Source of the DNA: Butyrivibrio sp. | GTDB lineage: Bacteria; Bacillota; Clostridia; Lachnospirales; Lachnospiraceae | Reading direction: 5' to 3' | DNA length: 42,463 nt | Assembly (NCBI RefSeq): GCF_017940685.1 | Contig: NZ_JAGAYD010000115.1 | Span: forward strand, 1-42,463 | Shown here: piece by piece, positions 36,098 to 42,463 of the stretch | Numbering within the stretch: position 1 is the stretch's first letter | Layout: each line of letters starts with the position of its first letter | Program-made: the position numbers and the translations under genes | The notes under the pieces: model-generated | What the model saw: the letters and a program-made list of their open reading frames with translations, nothing else | Told to the model about the DNA's origin: nothing | The model's database searches: none

Positions 36098-37624
36098 ATG
36101 GGTTTTAATTCCTTTAATTTCATACTCCTGTTTTTGCCAGCACTTCTTATAATCTGGTTTTTACTTAACAGGTCAAAAAAATATATCCTGGCAGATATTT
36201 TTCTGACAGGTATGTCGCTGTACTACTATTACACTTTCGGAATGTCTTTTCTTCTGATCCTTCTTGGGAGCATTGTTGTAAACTATGCTCTGAGCATGGT
36301 GATAGAAAAAAAGCCTTCATCTGCAAAGATAGTAAAGGTAATAGGAGTTATCTTTAACTTATCGCTTTTGTTTTATTTCAAATATCTCGGATTTTTCATG
36401 GACAACGTAAGTGCCATCACAGGTACTGATCATTTTACAAAAGAGATACTAATGCCTATAGGTATTAGCTTTTTTACCTTTGGACAGATTTCCTTTATTG
36501 TAGACAGGGCAAATGGAGAAGCCAGGAATTATAATTTCCTGGAGTATGTCCTGTACACAGCCTATTTTCCAAAACTCATTCAGGGTCCTATCGCTTTCCA
36601 CAAGGAGATGATAGACCAGTTTAGTGATAAGAGTCTTCGCCAGTTTGACAGCGACAGGTTTTCAAAGGGACTTATGAGCTTTATCATAGGGCTTGGAAAA
36701 AAAGCTATCCTTGCAGACACCCTTTCTAAAGCAGTTAATTATGGGTTTATGTACACCCATTCTCTTGATACACTGACAGTTATTGTTGTTATGCTAGCCT
36801 ATACATTCCAGATCTACCTTGATTTTTCGGGGTACTGCGACATGGCAGGCGGTGTAAGTCTTATGCTGGGGTATGAGCTTCCAATGAACTTTAACTCTCC
36901 TTATAAGGCTGCAACATCAAAAGAACTGTGGCAGAGATGGCATATGACTCTTTCAAGGTTCTTTATAAAGTATGTGTACATACCTCTTGGAGGCAGCAGA
37001 AAGGGAAAGGTAAGGACTGTAATAAACGTCCTTATAGTCTTTGTGCTTAGCGGACTATGGCATGGAGCTGGCTGGACATACATCTGCTGGGGACTGATGC
37101 AGGGACTTTTAGTTGTTTGGGATGATCTGGGAATTGTAGGTGTTAAGAGTGATCACGAAGATGGTTCATCAAAAAAGCCAAGGTATCTTCTTAGAAAAGA
37201 ACCTCTTATCATGATTCCAAGAGCTCTTTCAAATGCTCTGACTTTCCTGATGTTTGTTATATCCCTGATCTTCTTTAGATCTCAGGACATGTCATATGCT
37301 ATCGCAATGTTTAAGAGAGCTGCGTTCTGGACATATCCAGGATTCCTGCTAAGGACAGCATCCCAGCTGGAGATTGGAGAAAACTATGTTCTTCGCCAGA
37401 TCTTTTTAAGAGGAAATCTTCCTGGTGGAGAAAATACTGTATACATGATGACTATGATAGTTCTTTTACTGGTTTCAGGATTTATCATGACAAGAAAGAA
37501 CACAAACGAGATCATAAAGACCACGAAGATGACCACAAAGACAGCGCTTTTACTGGCTATTACATTTATATGGTCCTTTATTTCACTATCAAATGTCAGC
37601 ACATTTATTTACTTCCAGTATTGA
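36098..37624 (+). CDS. MBOAT-family O-acyltransferase (AlgI/DltB/PatA-like)
   Basis: Integral membrane acyltransferase that carries acetyl or another acyl group across the membrane for transfer to a cell-surface polymer. 508 residues with about 10-12 membrane helices. The family pattern is clear: FNFILLFLPALLIIWFLL at the start, MPIGISFFTFGQISFIVDR, QGPIAFHKEM, and the core FQIYLDFSGYCDMAGGVSLMLGYELPMNFNSPY. The catalytic His lies in SGLWHGAGW (His322), preceded by LWQRWHMTLSRFF. GGAG precedes the ATG. The next gene encodes an SGNH partner, as in AlgI-AlgJ/X and DltB-DltD. The acceptor polymer is not known. Confidence 0.92.
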   Translation: MGFNSFNFILLFLPALLIIWFLLNRSKKYILADIFLTGMSLYYYYTFGMSFLLILLGSIVVNYALSMVIEKKPSSAKIVKVIGVIFNLSLLFYFKYLGFFMDNVSAITGTDHFTKEILMPIGISFFTFGQISFIVDRANGEARNYNFLEYVLYTAYFPKLIQGPIAFHKEMIDQFSDKSLRQFDSDRFSKGLMSFIIGLGKKAILADTLSKAVNYGFMYTHSLDTLTVIVVMLAYTFQIYLDFSGYCDMAGGVSLMLGYELPMNFNSPYKAATSKELWQRWHMTLSRFFIKYVYIPLGGSRKGKVRTVINVLIVFVLSGLWHGAGWTYICWGLMQGLLVVWDDLGIVGVKSDHEDGSSKKPRYLLRKEPLIMIPRALSNALTFLMFVISLIFFRSQDMSYAIAMFKRAAFWTYPGFLLRTASQLEIGENYVLRQIFLRGNLPGGENTVYMMTMIVLLLVSGFIMTRKNTNEIIKTTKMTTKTALLLAITFIWSFISLSNVSTFIYFQY

Positions 37625-37637
37625 TCAAAGGTATAAA

Positions 37638-38735
37638 ATGGCAAAAGAAAATTCATCTATCAATTTCATAAAAAAGCTGTTTGTCATGATCCTTGTGATG
37701 ATGGTGCTAGTGGCGGGAACAGTGTTTGTCTTTGATCCCTTTTATCACTACCATAAGCCATGGCTTGGACTTAAGGCTGTTCTTAACGACAAGGAGTACC
37801 AGTGCATAGGAACACTAAAAAATTTTGACTATGACGCCCTGATCGTTGGATCTTCAGTTATGGAAAACAACGACAACTCCTGGTTTGACAGCGCCTACGG
37901 AGTAACCTCCATAAAGGCCATCAGGTCCTACGGAGCTACTGCAGATCTTTGCTATCTTTTAGACACAGCCTTTAAAGATCACGATATCAAGTATGTTTTC
38001 TACAATATCGATCCATCATCTTTAAGCCAGGAGCCAGAAACCACCTATGAGTCCACAGGTTGTCCAATGTACCTTTATGATGACAACCCCTTTAATGATG
38101 TGCCATATCTTTTCAACAAGGATGTGCTTCTTGAAAAGATTCCTTACCAGGTGGCAAACTCCTTTGTTGGAGACTATAATGAGAACCTGTCATACAACTG
38201 GGCAAAGTGGAAGAGCTTTAGCAAAGAGCTGGCTCTGGGCTTGTATCACAGGTCAACAGAAGTTGTGGACATGATGGATGAGACAGTTTATGACGAAAAG
38301 GCAAATGCCAACATAGACCTTTTGGTTTCGCAGGTAGAGGCCCATCCTGATACAGAGTTTATCTTTTTCTATCCATCTTATTCAATGTTGTGGTGGGACA
38401 TGAGCTACAGAGCAGGCGAGACAGATGCGATCATCCGCTGTGAAAAAGAGATGACAAAAGCTCTTTTGCAACATAAAAACGTAAAGGTTTTCTGCTTCCA
38501 GGCAGAGGAAGAAGTTATCACAAACCTTGATAATTACATGGATACTATCCATTTTTCTCCTGAGATCAACAAACGGATGCTGGACCACATTTTAGCAGGA
38601 GAGTATGAACTAACTCTTGATAACTACGAAGAAGAGATAGATAAAGTAAAAGCTTTTTCGGACAAGGTGCAAAATGAGCTTATAGGATACTATGAGGACA
38701 ATGGTCTTCTTAACTATAAAGCTGAATGGGAATAG
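37638..38735 (+). CDS. SGNH-like acyltransferase partner (AlgJ/AlgX/DltD-like)
   Basis: Extracytoplasmic enzyme, probably the second half of the O-acylation pair. 365 residues from ATG 37638 (AAAGG upstream). A signal-anchor helix at about 13-32 (LFVMILVMMVLVAGTVFVF) is followed by a folded domain facing outside. The SGNH-type nucleophile is in ALIVGSSVMENND (Ser73, with Ser72 beside it). The late DxxH is in NYMDTIHFSPEIN (Asp302, His305). These place it with AlgX/AlgJ/DltD proteins. It begins 13 bases after the MBOAT stop. No terminator was found before murG. Confidence 0.85.
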   Translation: MAKENSSINFIKKLFVMILVMMVLVAGTVFVFDPFYHYHKPWLGLKAVLNDKEYQCIGTLKNFDYDALIVGSSVMENNDNSWFDSAYGVTSIKAIRSYGATADLCYLLDTAFKDHDIKYVFYNIDPSSLSQEPETTYESTGCPMYLYDDNPFNDVPYLFNKDVLLEKIPYQVANSFVGDYNENLSYNWAKWKSFSKELALGLYHRSTEVVDMMDETVYDEKANANIDLLVSQVEAHPDTEFIFFYPSYSMLWWDMSYRAGETDAIIRCEKEMTKALLQHKNVKVFCFQAEEEVITNLDNYMDTIHFSPEINKRMLDHILAGEYELTLDNYEEEIDKVKAFSDKVQNELIGYYEDNGLLNYKAEWE

Positions 38736-38740
38736 TTCTT

Positions 38741-38769
38741 TTTACATAATTCAAAAAATGTTATATTAT
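38741..38769 (+). promoter_or_regulatory. Promoter of murG
   Basis: TTTACA (38741-38746), a 17-base spacer and TATTAT (38764-38769), each 5 of 6 to consensus, 37 bases before the GTG start. It lies immediately after the SGNH gene and lets murG be expressed on its own. Confidence 0.6.
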
Positions 38770-38806
38770 ATTAAACTGCAATCAAAGAAAAAAGAAGGAA
38801 ATAAAA

Positions 38807-39886
38807 GTGAGCGAACAGGCTACTAAAAAGATCGTTCTTACAGGTGGCGGAAGCGCAGGACATGTAACACCAAACATCGCCCTGATCCCAGCCCTTAAGA
38901 ATGCAGGATTTGAAATATATTATATTGGTTCTTACAACGGTATTGAGAAAAAGCTTATTGAGGACTACAACATTCCATATTTTGGAATTTCTACAGGTAA
39001 GCTCAGAAGGTACTTTGATCCCAAGAATTTTTCTGATCCATTCAGAGTAATGAAGGGATTCTCAGAAGCAACCAAGCTCCTTAAGAGGATAAAGCCCGAT
39101 ATCATCTTTTCAAAGGGCGGATATGTAAGCGTTCCGGTTGTAAGAGCAGCGAGCTTTTTAAAGATTCCTTATATTGTCCATGAGTCAGATATGACACCAG
39201 GTCTTGCCAACAAGCTCAGCATGACAGGAGCAAGGAAGATCTGTTGCAACTTTCCAGAGACCATGAGGATCCTGCCAGCTGAGAAGGCTGTTCTTACTGG
39301 AACTCCCATAAGGGATGAACTTTCACAAGGTTCCAGAGAGGCAGGTAAAAAGCTCTGCGGATTTGAAGATGACAAGCCAATACTTATGGTAATAGGTGGA
39401 AGCCTTGGTGCACAGTCAGTCAATGAGACAGTAAGGTACGCTCTTCCAAGACTTCTTCCACATTTCAATGTTGTGCATATCTGTGGAAAAGAGAAGATGG
39501 ACAACCTTAAGCTCTCTGTTCCAGGCTACAAGCAGTTCGAATATGTTAAGAACGAACTTAAAGATATCTTTGCAATGGCTGATATTGTTGTTTCAAGAGC
39601 AGGTGCCAACTCGATCTGTGAGCTCCTTGCTCTTAAAAAGCCAAATATCCTCATCCCTCTTTCAACCAAGTCAAGCAGAGGAGATCAAATGCTTAACGCA
39701 AGAAGCTTTGAGCAGCAGGGATTTTCTATGGTCATCGATAATGACGACCTTGATGAGGACATTCTGGTTGAAACAATTGGAGATCTTTACAACAACAGAG
39801 AGAAATTTGTGGAAGCCATGAGTAAGAGTAATCTTCATAGTGCAACAAACACAATAGTGAAGATCATCTTAGAAGAAATACAGTAA
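38807..39886 (+). CDS. murG: MurG-like UDP-GlcNAc : lipid I N-acetylglucosaminyltransferase
   Basis: Turns lipid I into lipid II, the last cytoplasmic step of peptidoglycan precursor synthesis. 359 residues, GT-B fold, from GTG 38807 with AAGGAAA upstream. The N-terminal glycine-rich loop reads GGGSAGHVTPN at 13-23, with SAGH where classical MurG has TGGH. Further on are FSKGGYVSVPVVRAA and VHESDMTPGLANKL, then the donor half with VIGGSLGAQSVNE and SRAGANSICELLALKKPNILIPL. These match MurG. The gene is alone, not in a dcw cluster, and follows an O-acyltransferase pair, so it may be a second paralogue of the clostridial type. Confidence 0.85.
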   Translation: MSEQATKKIVLTGGGSAGHVTPNIALIPALKNAGFEIYYIGSYNGIEKKLIEDYNIPYFGISTGKLRRYFDPKNFSDPFRVMKGFSEATKLLKRIKPDIIFSKGGYVSVPVVRAASFLKIPYIVHESDMTPGLANKLSMTGARKICCNFPETMRILPAEKAVLTGTPIRDELSQGSREAGKKLCGFEDDKPILMVIGGSLGAQSVNETVRYALPRLLPHFNVVHICGKEKMDNLKLSVPGYKQFEYVKNELKDIFAMADIVVSRAGANSICELLALKKPNILIPLSTKSSRGDQMLNARSFEQQGFSMVIDNDDLDEDILVETIGDLYNNREKFVEAMSKSNLHSATNTIVKIILEEIQ

Positions 39887-39902
39887 CAATAGGAGCAACA
39901 TA

Positions 39903-40145
39903 ATGACATATAAGACAAAGGGAACATGTTCCACACAGATAGACCTGGATGTGGTTGACGGACTTATCAGAAATGTTAAGTTCACAAACGGCTGCAATGG
40001 AAATCTCCAGGGAATAAGTAAACTTGTTGAAGGTATGAAGGCAGAGGAAGCTATTGAAAAGCTTCGCGGGATCAAGTGTGGTTTTAAAAATACCTCATGT
40101 CCTGATCAGCTTTCTTACGCAATTGAGCAGGCTATGAACAACTAA
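39903..40145 (+). CDS. TSCPD-domain protein (TIGR03905-like)
   Basis: Small protein of 80 residues, function unknown. It has four cysteines in a conserved pattern: Cys9, Cys31 (in TNGCNGN), Cys59 (in GIKCG) and Cys66 in TSCPDQL. The TSCPD motif also ends some ribonucleotide reductases and stands alone in this clostridial family, where metal binding is suspected. AGGAG precedes the ATG. It is 16 bases after murG and probably co-transcribed. Confidence 0.85.
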   Translation: MTYKTKGTCSTQIDLDVVDGLIRNVKFTNGCNGNLQGISKLVEGMKAEEAIEKLRGIKCGFKNTSCPDQLSYAIEQAMNN

Positions 40146-40161
40146 AATTGTCACTATCGGA

Positions 40162-40191
40162 TTTACTTTTTTACCTTTTGATTCGTATAAA
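40162..40191 (+). promoter_or_regulatory. Candidate promoter of the 181-residue protein gene
   Basis: TTTACT (40162-40167), an 18-base spacer and TATAAA (40186-40191), 23 bases before the ATG. Read-through from the TSCPD gene is also possible. Confidence 0.4.
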
Positions 40192-40214
40192 CAACTATAA
40201 AGGAGATAAAAGTT

Positions 40215-40760
40215 ATGTCTGAGATGAACGATTTATTACGTAAAGAAAAAACCAAGAACACCACCGTGTTCGATACTACAAAGAAATCAGAGTATCTTCC
40301 TCAGGAGATGGTCAACCCCTACGACATGCAGGGCTCTATCATGGCGCCACCTCCGGCTTTTGAGACCAAAAAAAATGTTAAGGTCAAGTACAGTGCTGAA
40401 GACATGAAGGCCCTTGGAAAGCTCACAGATAATATTGAAAAGATCAATATTGATGATATCAATGTCAAGGATGATGAGAGCATACACAAGTATGACAAAA
40501 AACTTGTGGAAATGACCAGGACATTAAAAGAGTTTGATAACATGTCCAGGATATTCCCGGATTTCTTCAGAGAGCTTCCTGCATCCAGGAAAAAGATTGT
40601 GGGTGAAAAGATCACCAAGATGCGCAGGATCTATGAATTCTGCCTTCTTAATAACAAACGCAATGAGGAGGATGAAGTTCTGCATTACAAGCAGACAGAG
40701 AGAAATGCCATAACTCCTCCTGATAAGCCACCAGTAGACAATTACGGTTCAGAAACCTGA
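40215..40760 (+). CDS. Unrecognised 181-residue hydrophilic protein
   Basis: I do not recognise this protein. It has no signal peptide, membrane helix or catalytic motif. The first 60 residues are probably disordered (KEKTKNTTVFDTTKKS, then a YDMQGSIMAPPPAF stretch). Residues about 60-160 are rich in Lys, Glu, Asp and Ile and should form helices. They include a stretch with IDDINVKDDESIHKYDKKL and RTLKEFDNMSRIFPDFF. The tail is Pro-rich (ITPPDKPPVDNYG). AAGGAG lies well placed before ATG 40215 and a strong terminator follows, so it looks like a real gene. It follows the TSCPD gene after 69 bases. A small adapter or a regulator of envelope genes is possible but there is no evidence. Confidence 0.75.
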   Translation: MSEMNDLLRKEKTKNTTVFDTTKKSEYLPQEMVNPYDMQGSIMAPPPAFETKKNVKVKYSAEDMKALGKLTDNIEKINIDDINVKDDESIHKYDKKLVEMTRTLKEFDNMSRIFPDFFRELPASRKKIVGEKITKMRRIYEFCLLNNKRNEEDEVLHYKQTERNAITPPDKPPVDNYGSET

Positions 40761-40770
40761 TGAATGCTAA

Positions 40771-40804
40771 AAACGGCGCTGCACTTAGATGTGCAGCGCC
40801 GTTT
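40771..40804. terminator. Bidirectional terminator
   Basis: AAACGGCGCTGCAC pairs perfectly with GTGCAGCGCCGTTT (14 bp) around a 6-base loop. T-rich DNA follows on both strands (CTTTTGTTTTATT on plus, TTTTTAGC on minus). It ends the transcript of the 181-residue protein and that of the convergent rubrerythrin gene. Confidence 0.92.
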
Positions 40805-40815
40805 CTTTTGTTTTA

Positions 40816-41358
40816 TTATCCGAAATATCTCTTAAGGAGTCCTGCGAATGCCTTGCCGTGTCTTGCTTCATCTCTTCCGATCTCATGAACAACATCGTGG
40901 ATGGCATCAAGGTTAAGCTCTTTTGTTCTCTTAGCAAGATCAGCTCTTCCCTGTGTTGCTCCATACTCAGCTTCAGCTCTAAGTTCAAGGTTCTTCTTGG
41001 TGGAATTTGTAAGATCTTCGCCAAGGAGCTCAGCAAACAGTGCAGCATGCTCAGCTTCCTCCCAGGCTGCCTTCTCATAAAAGGCACCAATCTCTGGATA
41101 ACCCTCTCTTATAGCAACTCTTGCCATTGCAAGGTACATACCAACCTCTGAACATTCACCATTGAACATCTCGCGGAGAGACTGCTTAACATCATCAGGA
41201 GCGCTGCTAGCTACGCCAAGAACGTGCTCGCAAGCCCATACCTTCTCGCCGTCTTCCTGCTTGGTGAATTTCTCAGCGGGAGCTTTACACTTAGGGCAGA
41301 ACTCCGGCGGCTGATCTCCCTCATGAATGTAACCACAAACCTGACATACCCATTTCAT
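40816..41358 (-). CDS. Reverse-type rubrerythrin (N-terminal rubredoxin plus di-iron ferritin-like domain)
   Basis: Non-haem iron peroxidase that reduces hydrogen peroxide in anaerobes. 180 residues from ATG 41358 (AAAGGAG upstream). The rubredoxin-like iron site is at the N-terminus, with Cys5-Cys8 and Cys21-Cys24 (CQVCGY, CPKCKA). The di-iron helices follow, with EXXH-type motifs in MFNGECSEVGMYLAMARVA, WEEAEHAALFAELLGE and the late EIGRDEARHGKAFAGLL. Because the rubredoxin part is N-terminal, this is the reverse type known from clostridia. The upstream intergenic region has a PerR-like box, which fits peroxide-induced expression. Confidence 0.95.
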   Translation of the reverse strand: MKWVCQVCGYIHEGDQPPEFCPKCKAPAEKFTKQEDGEKVWACEHVLGVASSAPDDVKQSLREMFNGECSEVGMYLAMARVAIREGYPEIGAFYEKAAWEEAEHAALFAELLGEDLTNSTKKNLELRAEAEYGATQGRADLAKRTKELNLDAIHDVVHEIGRDEARHGKAFAGLLKRYFG

Positions 41359-41389
41359 AGTACAAATCTCCTTTCTTGCGCTTAGCGCC

Positions 41390-41407
41390 AATGCATCTTT
41401 ATGCATT
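41390..41407. promoter_or_regulatory. Small hairpin in the rubrerythrin leader
   Basis: AATGCAT (41390-41396) and ATGCATT (41401-41407) are complementary around a 4-base loop, 32 bases before the rubrerythrin ATG. A second palindrome, GCGCTTAGCGC, lies just downstream. It could affect translation or bind a regulator. Confidence 0.35.
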
Positions 41408-41462
41408 ACCGTATCGGTGTCTTAATTTAGCATAACATATTGGAAACTAAATTCCGTGAAAT

Positions 41463-41477
41463 TTATAATTATTTTAT
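41463..41477. promoter_or_regulatory. Candidate PerR box between rubrerythrin and the RpiR-type gene
   Basis: TTATAATTATTTTAT matches the PerR consensus TTATAATNATTATAA at 12 of 14 defined positions. It is 105 bases upstream of the rubrerythrin ATG. Rubrerythrins are PerR-regulated in Clostridium acetobutylicum, which supports the reading, but the region is so AT-rich that a chance match is possible. Confidence 0.4.
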
Positions 41478-41507
41478 AAAAGACTTAGCATTTATTTGAA
41501 AATTTAT

Positions 41508-41537
41508 TTCATTCCAGAGGTTAATAAGAGTTATAAT
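41508..41537 (+). promoter_or_regulatory. Candidate promoter of the RpiR-type gene
   Basis: A perfect -10 TATAAT (41532-41537) with a weak -35 TTCATT (41508-41513), 18 bases apart, 56 bases before the ATG. The weak -35 suggests help from a regulator. Confidence 0.4.
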
Positions 41538-41593
41538 ATTTATGTGTCAGATTAATTTATCCACTTTTCGAAAACCTATGGAGGATGCATTTT

Positions 41594-42463
41594 ATGAATA
41601 TAGTCAGTGAGAAAATAAAGAGTCATTACGACACGCTCCCTGCTTCAGAGAGGCTTGTTGCAGACTATGTCCTTGAGAACAAGGATGCTCTTTTCCAGCA
41701 TCCCATAAAAGAACTGGCAACTCTTTCCGGAACAACACAGGCTGCCTGGACCAGATTTGCGCAGGCAATTGGATATACAGGACTTAAAGACCTTAAAAAT
41801 GCATATTATGCAGAGGCCAACACCACTCTGGAGCAGACAGATAAAGGAGGGCCAAAGATTGCCTTTAAAGATGTGAATGAATATACATCTCTTCAGTCAA
41901 TTGCCGACAATATCTGCGCTACAAGTGTACAGGCCGTGCAAACAACCTACAGACTCTTTGACGCTGGAACCTTTAGCGAAACAGTATCCGATATTGTAAA
42001 AGCTAAACAGATACAGGTTTTTGGCGTAGGTACTGCCAGCGTAGCAGCCTATGACTTATACTGCAAACTCCGTAGAATACACTACAATGTGGTATTCAAC
42101 CATGATCATCACATGAACCTGATGACAGTATCTCAGATCGGTCCAGAGGACGCTGCCATCTTCTTTAGTGACAACGCCAAAAACACGGAGATCATGCAGC
42201 TCTTTTCTATTGCAAAAGAGAGAAAAGCTGTTACAATAGCAGTTACGAAGCTTGGAAATAATGCTCTTACAACGGGATGTGATCATGTTTTATTTGCAAC
42301 ATCACCTGAGATAGATAAAAAGAGCGGAATCACAAGTTCAAGATTTGCACAGCTTTTCATTGTAGATACGCTCTACACTGCAATTGCTAACAGAGACTAT
42401 GAGAACATTAAAGGTTATCTTAAGAGTTCCTATGATGTTTTCCACGACACAGCAAGAGAATAA
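41594..42463 (+). CDS. MurR/RpiR-family transcriptional regulator (HTH plus SIS domain)
   Basis: Sugar-phosphate responsive regulator, 289 residues. ATG 41594 has GGAGG nine bases upstream; an ATG at 41585 is too close to it. The HTH_6 domain covers about 1-77 (LPASERLVADYVLENKDALFQHPIKELATLSGTTQAAWTRFAQAIG). The SIS domain begins near 130 (IQVFGVGTASVAAYDLYCKLRRI). In it the usual Ser-rich phosphosugar loop (SxSG) is replaced by FFSDNAKN, so the ligand may differ. The stop TAA is the last codon of the window, so the gene is complete, but what it controls lies outside. The neighbouring rubrerythrin is divergent and shares the intergenic region. Confidence 0.9.
   Translation: MNIVSEKIKSHYDTLPASERLVADYVLENKDALFQHPIKELATLSGTTQAAWTRFAQAIGYTGLKDLKNAYYAEANTTLEQTDKGGPKIAFKDVNEYTSLQSIADNICATSVQAVQTTYRLFDAGTFSETVSDIVKAKQIQVFGVGTASVAAYDLYCKLRRIHYNVVFNHDHHMNLMTVSQIGPEDAAIFFSDNAKNTEIMQLFSIAKERKAVTIAVTKLGNNALTTGCDHVLFATSPEIDKKSGITSSRFAQLFIVDTLYTAIANRDYENIKGYLKSSYDVFHDTARE

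Noticed and set aside
38807-39886. Reading the murG-like gene as a general glycosyltransferase of another pathway
   Set aside because: The acceptor and donor motifs along the full length match MurG better than other GT28 enzymes, so only the paralogue question was kept.

Overview
This window is a chromosomal replication-origin region. Gene order and sequence style fit a low-GC anaerobic Firmicute of the Lachnospiraceae, probably Butyrivibrio, Pseudobutyrivibrio or a relative. The pointers are the order rpmH-rnpA-yidD-yidC-jag-mnmE-mnmG-rsmG on one side and dnaA-dnaN-yaaA-recF-gyrB-gyrA on the other, a reverse-type rubrerythrin, a DUF3881 protein, a DUF4446 protein beside parB, a YidC without a lipobox, and several diguanylate-cyclase genes. 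The genus is inference. The calls come from reading the sequence only; no database search was run.

Layout. (1) 1-6.9 kb, minus strand: an uptake and sensing locus, transcribed as sensor lipoprotein, histidine kinase and AraC-type response regulator, then a hairpin terminator, a second solute-binding lipoprotein and a fused double-domain (FbpB-like) ABC permease that runs off the left edge. It resembles the HptA-HptS-HptR hexose-phosphate sensors combined with an AfuAB-like transporter. (2) 7-9.4 kb, plus strand: tRNA-Arg(CCT) with a strong terminator, a small repeat cluster, a membrane diguanylate cyclase and an AraC/GyrI-type regulator. (3) 9.4-16.3 kb, minus strand: a PAS-like/GGDEF protein with its own promoter, deoD, DUF3881, serS, DUF4446, parB and parA. 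(4) 16.38-16.49 kb: three parS sites. (5) 16.5-23.6 kb, minus strand: rsmG, mnmG, mnmE, jag, yidC, yidD, rnpA and rpmH, the block having a very good promoter upstream of rpmH and two internal terminator hairpins. (6) 23.6-25.8 kb: a bipartite oriC, with DnaA boxes upstream of dnaA and a second cluster between dnaA and dnaN. (7) 24.1-35.0 kb, plus strand: dnaA, dnaN, yaaA, recF, gyrB, gyrA, a degenerate (RGDEF) sensor protein and xth. (8) 35-42.5 kb: a membrane-anchored alpha/beta hydrolase (minus), an MBOAT O-acyltransferase with its SGNH partner, a MurG-like transferase, a TSCPD-domain protein and an unrecognised 181-residue protein (all plus), then rubrerythrin (minus) and an RpiR-type regulator (plus) whose stop codon is the last codon of the window.

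How the genes work together. From about 24 kb most genes on each side run away from the origin, so they are co-directional with replication. The core handles initiation (DnaA, DnaN, RecF, gyrase), origin segregation (ParA, ParB, parS) and protein and tRNA biogenesis (L34, RNase P protein, YidC/YidD, MnmE/MnmG, SerRS). The flanks hold nutrient sensing, c-di-GMP signalling and envelope modification.

The less ordinary points are the paired sensor and transporter binding proteins with a candidate direct-repeat operator, the degenerate GGDEF protein lying between gyrA and xth, the DUF4446 membrane protein next to parB, the MBOAT/SGNH pair upstream of an atypical MurG, a PerR-like box ahead of rubrerythrin, and a terminator sitting just upstream of mnmE. 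I found no CRISPR array, insertion sequence or prophage.
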